From: Neurospora intermedia
Lineage: Eukaryota > Ascomycota > Sordariomycetes > Sordariales > Sordariaceae
Direction of reading: 5' to 3'
DNA length: 64,000 nucleotides
NCBI GenBank assembly: GCA_037102815.1
Contig: BTPP01000001.1
Span: 2,257,001 to 2,321,000 of the forward strand
In this document: positions 12,000 to 23,339 of the stretch, one piece after another
Layout: every line of letters begins with the position of its first letter
Numbering within the stretch: the stretch's first letter is position 1
The notes under the pieces: model-generated
Seen by the model: the letters and a program-made list of their open reading frames with translations, nothing else
Told to the model about the DNA's origin: nothing
Database searches by the model: none
Translations under genes and position numbers: made by a program

Positions 12000-14900
12000 C
12001 CCTTTAGCTATCTTTAATCGGGCCGGGGGGAGGTTATATTCGATTAAAGGGATTGTTATTGTGTGGCGCCCGTTTGAAATGAATTATTAAAATAACGGGG
12101 TGAATGGTTATTTCGGGTAGTAAGTTTAATTGGTAGGTTAGGTTGCTAATTCGCTTAATAATAGTAAACGGATTAGTTCGTTATTAGGAGAATTTCTTAG
12201 AGGGACGGCCGGGTAAGTAGTATCTTTTATATAATTTAAGGAATATTTTGTTTCCGATTAAAAAGGAAGCTTATCGGTAATTCTCGTTATATTGCTTCTT
12301 TACTTTAATTGCCGCGAAAGCTATTACTAATTGCGTATCTTCCTTTAAGCCGTTTCTTAGTGCTTAGTATTGTTTAAGTGTATCCGGGATATCCTTTTTT
12401 ATAATTAGGTCTAGTAGATTAAGCGGTTTAAATCCGAATAATTGTTTATGCGGGGACGATTTAATAGGTTTTAAGTATGTACTATTTATATTCTATTGTA
12501 AATTCGGAAGTATCTTTACTTAATTGGATTCCGGCGCTATATAGTAGTAGAAATGAATAGCGATTTTTATATTTTAATTCTATTGCTCGGCTATACCGTT
12601 GCTTTGAAGGTAGTATATAGTAATTATTAATAGTTTAGTTCCTAGTACTATCTATATACTTTTCTATATTTTCGATGTAAATTTTCGGTCTTAGTTAGAT
12701 ATAATGCCCTATAGAAACCCCCAGTCGCTTAAGATTAGGTCCCTAGCTAGTACTCTACTTTAATCCTCGGCCGTGTAGGTGTAATATCCCGGGATGAGGC
12801 GATATCTTTTAGAGGTATAATACGATATTGGTATTAATATATTGAAAAAGTCGAATTTCGGAAGGTACTACGGCGTTCCTAATATTAATATTTTGGGCAG
12901 GTCGGTAATAAAGTCTAGTACTATAATTTTTATAGGTAGGGTGTACTTGGGGTTTACCGACTAGTAATCTCCGGCTATAACTTCCCTATTTATACGGTTA
13001 AATTAGTACGCTAGGTAATGCTAGATGTAGTTTTTAATTATTTGCGTCTTTCGAACTATAGTGTATTCTTTGAGATTGTATATTATTCGGTCTCTTCTAA
13101 AATAATACTTTTCGTCGTATACAGCGCTCAAAATAATTACTACTATATTCTTTAGAATGTAGAGCCGTTTTGCTTTATTTACTAGGTTAATATTATATAT
13201 TAATCCGTTTACGATTTCGAATAGGTACCTAGCGTAAGAAATAACGCTATCGATTTTGGTGGTACTCGGGTAACTTCGTAGTTCGGTTATAATGGGTCCG
13301 AATTTAATATCCGTCTTATATCTTTTAATAAATATATTCCTAGTTTCCGATACTATCTACGCTTTTACTTTTACGAAATAGGTTTGGTCTACCTAGATTT
13401 AATTTAGGATTGGTACTTCGTTTGACCGCCTTTGGCTATCCCCTTTTGCGGATAGTCGGCTCAAGGCGTTAGGAACGAAATTGAGCTTGCTAGTAATGTA
13501 GTAGATTTTGAGGTTGTATTGCGATAAATATATAGAGGCGTTAATAAGCCTACGGTTCCTACGGTCGGTTAAGGAGGTATTTAGGATTATTTATTCGTAT
13601 ATACCTTTAGTAGCGGTGTAGTTTATTAATATAATAACGGGGTAATTATAGGAGTAGATTAATGTACGTAGTCGCTTAATTACCTATATAAGGTATACGA
13701 CCTCTATTTTAAATGGGCCGTATTGTATTTTTACTTTGCTTAGAACTTTATTTAGAAATATAATAGGGATAATTTAATTCGCTAGAATCGGTTTTCTAGG
13801 AGCCTAAGTATAGCTATCTTTTAAATAGTATATTATTATACTATAATTCCGCTTTAGAGATCCGTTAATTTGTAGGAAAGCTTGTCTATTGGGATTTAGG
13901 TAATATAGTTTTATATTATTGTATATCGCCTTTTAAATAGTTTCGAAGGCTTGCCTTTCTGCGTTGGTAGGGGTGTACGAGGTTTTTATATAATAATTGG
14001 CTCTTTTTCCTAGGTTCCCTATAATGATAGTACTTATTTTACGATTTTCTATTAGCAAGGCGACTTTCCTTTCTTATAGAGGCTCTATTAATTTAGTATA
14101 GTATAGTATAAGGTGTCGGATAAATTTTAACGTACCTATATACCTCTCTAAAGATTTCAAAGTGTTGGGGAATTCTAGATTCTTGAAAGCGGCTATTCTC
14201 TTGTTTATAGTCGAGAGGCTAAATATATCGATTTTAAAACCGAGTAGCTCTACGTTCGGGTAGGTAATATATAATTTCTTTGGGGAGAGTATAATATTCT
14301 TTAATATAAAAAGATTAAATATTTACTTTAGATATCTTAAATAATCCTCTATTGTATTAGAAAAAATAATAATATTATTAATAAATGTACGGTAAAATAC
14401 CGAGAAGGTTGTTAATAGTTAGTTTATAAACCTTTATATATATATTAGGGAATTACGGTAGCCTATTAAAGTAACGTTAGGTTATTCTAATCTTCGTAGG
14501 TTGATGAGGGTTAATCGATCCCGGTACTATGGCCAAACGCCGAATTAATAGAAAAAGGCTGTAGCGTTAATAATAGTTATAAATTTCTTGCCTCTAAGGG
14601 ACGCGATAACCTTTAATTATAGTAATAGAGGGTAATTATTGGGAATTGTAATTTTATTGAGGGTTCGAAGGTTTATTACGATGCGGCCTTTCTATTAGCC
14701 CTTAACGGTTCGCCAAATTACGAAGACCGGATAGGTAAAAGGTATTACGTAGTTAACCCAGTCTATTTTACCTTATTTGTATAATAAGCCGAAAATTTGG
14801 TTTAGGACTTCTCGGTCTTTTTTACTCAGTGGGTAGGATCTTGCCCGGATATGTTGGTTTTACCAACCTTCTACTAATAGTATTTGTATTATATCTTCCT

Positions 14901-16200
14901 CTTTTATTGAAATGACGCTTCCTTCTTCCTATAAAGAAGGATATTTATTAATAATACGTTCGACCTTGCGTACGAGAATTAGATTTTGCGTATATATGTA
15001 GATGCCCCTCTTTATAACTTTCTCGGGTAGATTTTCGGAAATTTTGAATCCTAATATTAAATATTTTTCGGCGTTCGCTTTTAGTAGTAATATCTCTATA
15101 TCTATTGTACTGTTTAATATTTCGGTGATTTTGTATGCTACGTTTTCGTCTATAAATTCCGCCGCGAGCTCGGTTAGAATTTCTTCGTCCGTTATATTGT
15201 TAATATAGTTGTACTTGCCCGGGGGTAATTTATGTAGGAATTTAATATTATAATTAGCCTCGTCTACTATATTGAATGTTCGGATTATAGGGATTTCGAA
15301 TTTGTAATTTAGCGATATTTCCGTCTATACTATAGCGGCTAAGTCTGCTATTATTCCTTCGGATAATATAAAGTATCTACTATCGGTAGCCTCGGTAATG
15401 TTATTTATGTGAAATCTCTTTGGAATTACTAGGATTCCTTTAGTAGTATTACTAATAAATATTACGGAAAGGGATTTCGAATTTACTACCGCGTTGGCAA
15501 CCGTTACGTACTTAGAGTTTAATATAAAACTTCTTCCTTTAGGGAGCGGCTTATATTAGATTAGGATATATCCGGATTGGCCAAATATAATTGTAATCTT
15601 TTTGACGGTTGTAACCTTCCGGAGGTATAGCTTTGAATTGGTTTGTATAATAAAATTGACCTAGAAGTCGTTGAAATTCTAGAATATAATAATTTTTAAT
15701 TTATAGTCCGTATTAGTAGTATATGAGTATAAGAAATTATTTCCGAATAGGACGTTGGGCTTTAATTTATTGATTACCTAGGCTCCTTTTATAAATTTTA
15801 TTAAGGTGGGGTTACCTTTCTTATTGTATCCCTCGAGATAGATTCTAAACGTTGCTTACTCGGAGATATTGACCGATCTCCCTCCTACTCCTTTTATTTT
15901 AATGTACTTTATTTTAACTGTATATTTTAAAGTCTTTAAGAATCGCCTTCCGATAAGGGTCCTTCCTATGTTTGGGTTTATATATACTTCTATTGGGCTA
16001 CTTTCGGGAAATGGGCGGGTATTTACTCTTATATGGGTATAGCTGGAAATAGGGCTATTGTCGATATTGGAGGTGGAAATTATATTGTATATTTTACGAA
16101 TTTTTATTGGGGCTATTATTTTAATAGGAATTAGGGTAATGCGAAGAATAGATCTCGGTTCTTCTCCCTTTAACCTTCCTTCTGCAGTTAATTAGTATTT
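12000..16200 (-). pseudogene. gypsy pol fossil (protease / RT / integrase region)
   Basis: A reverse-transcriptase palm-motif relic lies at about 14365-14395 on the minus strand, preceded by the usual fingers/palm context (about 14400-14520). An integrase core relic with the DFITDLP segment lies at about 12896-12916, preceded by a zinc-binding-like region (13000-13150). The RT-before-integrase order places the element in Ty3/gypsy rather than copia. Heavily broken throughout; no functional protein. A protease presumably sits around 15500-16200 but I could not place its motif. Confidence 0.8.
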
Positions 16201-16499
16201 TTTAAAGTATTGGAATAATTTATTGTATAATTCGTATTTGGTTTTATAATAACTATATATCCGCTGTTCGGGTATTAATAATAATAGAATCCTGAACTTT
16301 TCGGCCTTAGTAGCTAGCGGGGACGCGTAACGCCTCCGGTGTTCCTTTTTGCTTTTTTGAAACTTAAAGTACTTAGAGTACTTTTAATACTTTTTTATTA
16401 ATTCTAGGATTAAATATACTGTTATATCGTCTACGGGGTCCGCGTTGGAATTTAATTCCTCGGCTCTATTCTCTTTAGTATAATAGGCGCGGTTGTACG

Positions 16500-19221
16500 C
16501 TTTTTTATTGTATACGAGGTCGCGGTTGCGATTTCGATTGTAGTATCGGTTTTAGCTTCGATCTTGTACTATATTTTATTTGCGGGAGTCGTTTCAATCG
16601 CGGCTACGGTTATAATTACATTCTTAATTATAATTACGGTCCTAATTACGATAGCGATCTTAATTATAATTATAGTTTTAATTTTAGTTGTAGTTATAGT
16701 CTTAGCTTTTATTGCAATTATAGGAGCGGGAATTGATGTTTAATCGGTTATTAAAGTTCGATTGGTTGCTACTAGAGTTGGATTTTTACTTGGCTACGGC
16801 TGTAAGTATAGTTCGTAACGCTATAATTAATTATATATAATTGGCTAACGACTTGCCTTCTATTGGGGCTTTTAAATATTATTTGATTCGGAGGTTTATA
16901 TTTAATTAAATTTATATTATAATTCTGTACTAATTGGTATTATTTTTAGTTAGGGTACCTATAGCCTTAATATATTGTATTTACTTTTGAATGTAGTAGG
17001 TGAGAGCGCTATAATTATTATTAATATTACGGAGGTAGAACTGGCCTCTAATAAATTTCGCTATAGCTATAGCGGAGTCTAGTGAAAAGCGTGAAATTAG
17101 GCGATCTAATAATTTGTAAATACCCTTCTCTTTCCAATTAAGTTTAGTACTGCTATTTACTTCTATTATCTACCAAATGCGAGCTATACCCGCTAGATAA
17201 ATATAGAATAAATATGTAAATTGTTTATTTATTTTATTTATTAGGTACTTTTATTTAGCGTTGGTAATGAAAGATAGTATTTACTTACGAAAAGTATAGA
17301 CGTCGGTATATATAGTATATTTACTATTATTAACGATACTTTAATTTTTAGGATTGTATTTATTAGGGTCGAAGCTTCCGATGTCTTCCCGTTTAACCTT
17401 TTCAAAATCCTTGTCGTTGTTATTGTAATTGAATTTGTAATATTATCCGCCGTTGTAATTCGGAGGGCCGCCGCCTCCTCCTCCTCCTCCTCTAGGGGAG
17501 GTTAGTAGTTTGCTTCTACTTTAATATAGGTATAGTTGGCGACCGATCGGAATACGGAGTGAACGACCGTTCCTGCCTCTTCCGCTGCTATATAGGGAGT
17601 TTAGTAAATTCGGTAGCTCTCCTCTATTGTTATTGGGGTAAGGGTTGTCGTTCTTATAAATAGTATTGGTGTTACCTAATATCTATTTGGGTAGAATATT
17701 GTTTGAAATAATAATAGGCTTGGCGGGGGAATTAGTAGATGGAGCTTAAGAATTGATACTGGGTCTTTGGAATTAATATAACGTCTAAGCTTTAGTAGGG
17801 GGAGGTGCTAATACTCTTCTAATAGGTTGAGTTGTAGGCGGGTTAATAATTTGAGGGGGTGTGGATTAAATCCGGGTTATATTAACGGTCGCTTTTATTT
17901 TAAATGGGGTAGAGATTATTTTTGGCTTAATAATTTCGTCGATATTCTGCCTACCTCTAGTAAATGAAGCGTAGTTTTGGAAAGGGTTAGTTGGAGATAA
18001 AGCCTTGTAAGGGGCTTCCTTAGGTATATTTTCTATAGAGGTTTAAAAGGTTTAAATCCTGCCCTTTTTCGCTTTATTTTTAGCGATTGTTTTGGCTAGC
18101 TAGTTATATATTATAGTTTTAAAGGGTACGCCGAAAATATTATTAGTTTTATAAGTGGTTATTCTATTTAATGATAGTTTGGTTGGAGTAGAAGGGCCTT
18201 AATCCTTTTCCGGCTATATTCGAATAGGGCTGGGAGGAGTATACGGGTTATTGGATAGTCCTTTTAGTACTTCCTTTCGAATTTCCTTTGTTACCTTTGT
18301 ACGAACGCTATTGATTTATTTGGTAATATTTTCTATAATAATTTTGGCCGTCTCCTTCTATTGGTTGGTTAATTTTTTAATAGTATTATTTAATATAATT
18401 TCTAAATACTTCTTTTAAGTATTAATTTAATCGTTTAAAGCCTTTTGAAAGTCGCTACTAACCTTGTAGCGCTATAAATCGTTTAGTACTTCGTTTTCCT
18501 TATCCGCTTAATTAATTATTTCTTTAATATTTTTTAATTGCCCTATTAATATATTACTAATCTTATCTATTTATCCTACGAGTATACCCTTAATTTTCTT
18601 GTAGTCTTTATTTAGGGAGTTTTAGATGCTAATTGAATATAAGGTGATTTGGTTAAATAGAGTATCGATTTGTCTGTTAAGCTTAGTATTGAGGTATTTA
18701 ATCGATTTTTTATTATTTCCAAACTTAGTAAGTCTTATAGGAAGAGCCTTATTTAAATTATTGCGTAGTAAACTTATAATTCTAAAATCTTAATTGATTC
18801 TTACTTGTACGGTTTGACTTAAGGGCCCTAATAATTTAGCTATATCTCAATCGGCGATTGTCTTGTAATGTAGATAATTTATGGAAGGATATTGTATTTT
18901 ACGATGAGGGTCGGTAACCGGAGGGGTATAGACTTGGGTTGGTAAAGGTTTGCCGCGGGGTTCAATAGCGGTTGTAATGTAAGATTTATCCGGTTTGTAA
19001 TTGGGTTAATAGAAGTTAGCCTTGCTTTCGATATATTCGATATTGGCCTCTATATTACGAATATATTCGTTTTGGATGTCCGAGGTATTTGTTAAACTGT
19101 TGTAGTTATAGAGTCGCCGAGGATTTGGGGGGCTAGACCCGACTTCGGAGGTAGGGAAGATATTTTGAAAGTTTAGCTTCGGGTCGTTGGATTTGACGAA
19201 GGAGCCGGGTATTTTGGCCAA
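16500..19221 (-). pseudogene. gypsy gag fossil
   Basis: Begins at an ATG at 19221 (MAKIPGSFVKSNDPKLNFQN...), with a residual open stretch to 19006, then runs on through broken sequence to a low-complexity Arg/Asp/Asn-type dipeptide repeat at about 16520-16740 (minus strand) and a Gly-rich segment at about 17460-17490. Position just inside the 5' LTR and upstream of pol identifies it as gag. I saw no clear zinc knuckle. Confidence 0.65.
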
Positions 19222-19644
19222 ATTTGGTAGTAGGGGAAACCTTTAGTATTTAGATAAATCTAGGATCTAGGTAGTGATATACGGTTACCCAAGTTCGCTG
19301 TATAGGGTGGAGTAGAGTGAATAGTTAATTTTGCGATTATTTAAGTTCGTTGCGTCGTTGGGGATTCTTTACGGTTATTTAAATTCGCTGTAAAGAGGAA
19401 GGGGGATGGATTGCGTTCTCTAAATAAATAGGACGCTCTCTTTAAATCGGAAAGGTGGTTATGTGGTTGTAAGAGTACCCAAATTCGTTTTACGTACCTT
19501 TGGATGCTTTCTATCTTCGTTGGAAGAGAGAAGCGATCTTCTATCGCTCGATACGACGTTGCCTAGTACTTTCTTAATTGAGGCCGGTTGGCGATGATAG
19601 TATAGTTTAGTTTAGGTTAAGCAATTAAAATTGTAGCTACTATT

Positions 19645-19917
19645 TAATACCGTTGAGAGGGTATTTAAACGTTGTAATAATATATATCTTAATTAAATAT
19701 ATATAAAGTAATAATCTAGAAAAGAATCTAGAGCAGGAAGCTTGCGTGCGGTCGGTTGACCTTAGAGAGGTACGCAAGCCTTATTTAATCTACAGACCCA
19801 CTTACGTGGGTGGGTTCCCGCCGGAGCGGTTGGTTCAATTGAACCAAGCCGAGCGGCTGGGCCATCCAGTTAGGTGATCTAATATGTGATGACGCCAGTG
19901 ATACCATTCCGGTATCA
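19645..19917 (-). repeat. LTR of the gypsy element (5' LTR in element orientation)
   Basis: 273 bp, collinear with 11328-11600. The inner part (19730-19917) is nearly identical to the other LTR and contains the same 18-bp palindrome (19830-19847). The part adjacent to the element interior (about 19650-19730) is heavily mutated by transitions. Confidence 0.93.
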
Positions 19918-19922
19918 TAATT
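19918..19922. repeat. target-site duplication (right), TAATT
   Basis: Identical to 11323-11327 on the other side of the element. Confidence 0.85.
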
Positions 19923-21515
19923 ATTATAAATATAGAGACTATATACTAGTATTAATTTACCGCCGAGGCTAAATAATGCTTAGTATTAACTGTTATAAAG
20001 GTTGTATACCGCCGTTACTTAGTTCTAAAAGTAATATATTAATTAATTATAAAGGTTGTAGTATATTTTGTATTAGGTCCTAAACGCTTCTTCGGCTTAT
20101 AGGTAATAGAAGTAATAAGTTAATATATTATAATTCGAAAAATAAGTTAGAGATTTTACTATTCTTCTACCTTTATTATATTACCTTTTTCTAACCCTTT
20201 ATTCCTTTAGAGGCTCGTCGTAATAAGTTAAAATTAAATAATTAGCTAATAGGTAATCGATAGATTAAAATAGATATTTAAAATTAATATTATTAAATTA
20301 ACCTTTAGTTCGAACGTTACAACCTATTTTAATATATTAGTCCTAATATTCTTATAACCCTATTCACCCCCCTCGTATAAAAGAATAACTCTATATTATA
20401 CGTCTTTCCTTCTATTTTTAATAATTTTATATATAATAGGCCTATATATCCTTTTTCTTCTAAAATTAACGACGTAGCGCTTAAACGAATTTATTAAATA
20501 ATAAGGGCCTTAGAATAGTAATAAGTATAAATAAAAGAGATCCTAGCCTCGTATTAAATAATATAAATATAGGGAGGCTTACTTTTGTAAATAGTTAGTT
20601 ATAAAATAGAAATAGAAAGTAAATGAATAATAGTAAGGTTAAATATAACTTAGTACTATAATTAGAGTAGTAGGTTTATTTAGAATAATGTAGGAAGATA
20701 TTAGGAAAGAGTAAATTATAAAGTTAACGTATCGTTTAATTACGGTAATTTAAAGATAAGATATTCGGTAGGAATTGGGATTAATAGTATTTAATTCTTT
20801 AGTAAATAATTATTAAGTTTATATAGTAATTTAGAATTGTATTGTCGAAGGATATTGAAATTGGTAGTTAGTGAACGGTTTAATATAAATAATTATAATA
20901 AATATCGGATATTTCTTTCGTAGTTCGCTTTTCTTTCGTAATTCGCTTAGCTAATTCTAATATTATATAATTAAGGGAGAAAGGGTATTAGGTATCGGGA
21001 GGGGGGGGGGTTATTATATATTCGGTTGTATATAGTAAGTTCGATTATAAGCGATTGACCCTACTATTTCTAATTATAGCGCTTTTAAACCGTAGTATGC
21101 CTAGCCCGACTATATTAGCCGTATCGCTTACCTGCTGGGTTAGAATTACTTCCTCGCCCTACCTCTTTACTATTTAACCTTTCCCTACGCTCGTTAATAG
21201 CCTCGTTTCTAATCTAGATTAAGTATATTACTAACCTTATATTGTAATATTAATTATTTTATTCAAGTAATTCAATAAGTAGTTCGGCTATTACCTATAT
21301 ATATTATTAACTTTACGACTTTACGCCTTTAACTACGTCCGACTAACGGTTAATATCTTCCCTAATATAATTATTAATTCTACTTTTATTATTACAATTA
21401 ATTATACTATTTATAAGCGAGATTATTAATAATACTATTTAAGCCTAAAAACGTACTAAAATTATTAGGACGCCCGTCCGTTTATAATTTATAATACTTA
21501 TTAATAAAATACTTA
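19923..21515. other. RIP-degraded filler
   Basis: AT-rich sequence with no recognisable gene. It contains a ten-base G run at about 21001-21010. This is the sequence into which the gypsy element inserted, continuing the left block. Confidence 0.6.
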
Positions 21516-21519
21516 CTTA

Positions 21520-21995
21520 GCGATTCAATTAGATAATAGTCTATTAGAGTCTTAATACTCTAACTTTAAAGATAGATATCTTTAAAGGCTAATCGCTTTA
21601 AGGGCTACTACTTTAATCCGCTAAACCCTAATATACTTTACCCGCTATTATAATTATTTAATAAGCCGTTAAAATACTCTATCGCGTACAATTCATAATA
21701 TTCCCGCTAATTAAATAGTTATTTAATATCCTAATTTAATAATAGCCTATTGGAATTTCAATATTCTAACTTTAAAAATAGATATCTTTAGAAACTATTC
21801 GCCTTAAAGGCTACTACTCTAATCTACTAAACCTTAATACGCTTTACCTATTATTATAATTATTTAATAAATTGTTAAAATGCTTTATTATATATAATTT
21901 ATAATACTCCCGTTAGCTAAATAACTATTTAATATTCTAATCTAATAATAGCCTATCGGAGTCTCAATATTCTAATTTTAAAGATAAATATTTTA
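21520..21995. repeat. 206-bp tandem repeat, about 2.3 copies
   Basis: The segment starting CTATTRGARTYTYAATAYTC recurs at 21541, 21747 and 21953, spaced 206 bp. The intervening unit includes TTTAAAGATAGATATCTTTA-like and TAAGGGCTACTACT-like parts in the same order. Copies differ mainly by transitions. Confidence 0.85.
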
Positions 21996-22188
21996 ATAAC
22001 CCTTACGCCTCTCCAACCTCAAACAAAGACGGTAAATAATATTATAATAATAATTAACTTTCCTTATTTCCTTAAATCTAGAGAAAAGCTACTAAATAGG
22101 GCTATTTCCTATAATTATTTATTTAACCCAATCCCTAATCAATTATAAAATTTATTACAACCGGCCGTTATCCTAATAATTAAAATAC

Positions 22189-22675
22189 TTAATCCTCTAA
22201 TAGGTCGCTAATAGTCTAGTCCTATAATAGGTTATTAAGAGCCTAATTCTATAATAGTTTACTAATAGCTTAATCCCCTAACGGATTATTAATAATTTAA
22301 TCCTCTAATAGGTTACTAATAGTTTAATCCCCCAACGGGTCGCCGATAGTCTAGTCCCCCAATAGATTATTGAAAGCCTAATCCCCTAATAGGTCGTTAA
22401 TAATTTAATCCCCCAATAGGTCGCTAATAGCCTAATCCCCTAACGGATCGCCGAGAGCCTAATCCTCTAACGGATTATTAAAAGCCTAATCCCCTAATAG
22501 ATCGCCGAGAGTTTAATCCCCTAATAGGTCGCCGATAGCCTAATTTCTTAATAGGTCGCCGAGAGCCTAGTCCTATAATAGTTCGCCGATAGCCTAATCC
22601 CCCAATGGGTTACTAAGAGTCTAATCCCGCAATAGTTCGCCGAAAGCCTAATCCTCTAATGGGTCGCCGCTATCG
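22189..22675 (+). repeat. 27-bp minisatellite, about 18 copies
   Basis: Consensus close to TAATCCCCTAATAGGTCGCC plus GAGAGCC, repeated with a constant 27-bp period. The C runs and CGCC cores are conserved and the variation is mostly C/T and A/G. The period is a multiple of three and the array leads straight into a decayed coding tract, so it probably encoded a 9-residue repeat. Confidence 0.88.
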
Positions 22676-22689
22676 TCCTTAATAATAAT

Positions 22690-23330
22690 AATAGTAGGAA
22701 TAGTAAAAGAAGTCTATTTAGTACTACTAATATTAAAGATTAAAATTCTCTAATAAAGGGTAAAGCGGCGAAAATATATATTTTTAAGCGCTAATATACC
22801 GCCGCCTTTATAGAAAAATATAAAGAGGAAATTTGTAATTAACTTAATCCTATTTATAACTTTAAAATATAGCGTATCTTTATTAAATATAAGGAGGTAT
22901 ATACCCTCTAATAAACGGTTAAACTATAAAAATATATATTCTCGAATATTAATGCTACTACTATTATACAACGTTCTATATTAGTGAATCTATAATAATA
23001 TATAAGTTAAAGGAATTAATAGAGGAAGAATTAATAAATATTAAAGCTAATTAATCTAACCTATAAATTAAAATTCATCGGCCTTAACCTATATAATTAA
23101 GAAATTACTATCGCCTTTTATATTCGCAACTATTATTTAACGGCGAAAAAATAAAGATTGTAATTAGTATACCCTATATTAGACCTAATTATTTTAAAAG
23201 TTAATAATATAAACGGTAATTTATTCTAATTTATTCTCCTTATTAAAACTATTGCCCTATTCGCTAACCGTTCTAACCTAAGACTTATATATATATAAAG
23301 TACCTTAGTAAAGAAATAAGAAAGTAAATA
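22690..23330 (+). pseudogene. unassigned decayed coding tract following the minisatellite
   Basis: In one plus-strand frame it reads as an Asn/Asp-Ser-rich segment, then a Lys-, Tyr- and Glu-rich helical region (about 22790-23120). Only RIP-type stops (TAG/TAA at expected Gln or Trp codons) interrupt it. No catalytic motif was recognised. The 27-bp repeat upstream is likely part of the same ancient gene. It may be a transposon-encoded DNA-binding or structural protein; that is a guess. Confidence 0.35.
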
Positions 23331-23339
23331 GAAAAAAGG

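Larger units (their letters stand above)
11328..19917 (-). mobile_element. Ty3/gypsy-class LTR retrotransposon fossil, 8590 bp
   Basis: Bounded by two direct LTRs of 273 bp each (11328-11600 and 19645-19917) and flanked by TAATT on both sides. Read on the minus strand the order is gag, then reverse transcriptase, then integrase, which is the Ty3/gypsy order. A purine-rich, polypurine-tract-like stretch abuts the left LTR. The coding core carries dozens of RIP-type stops and is certainly dead. Outer structure looks whole. Dating from the LTRs is unreliable because their differences are transitions of the RIP kind. The intact target duplication suggests it is younger than the surrounding filler. 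Confidence 0.92.
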
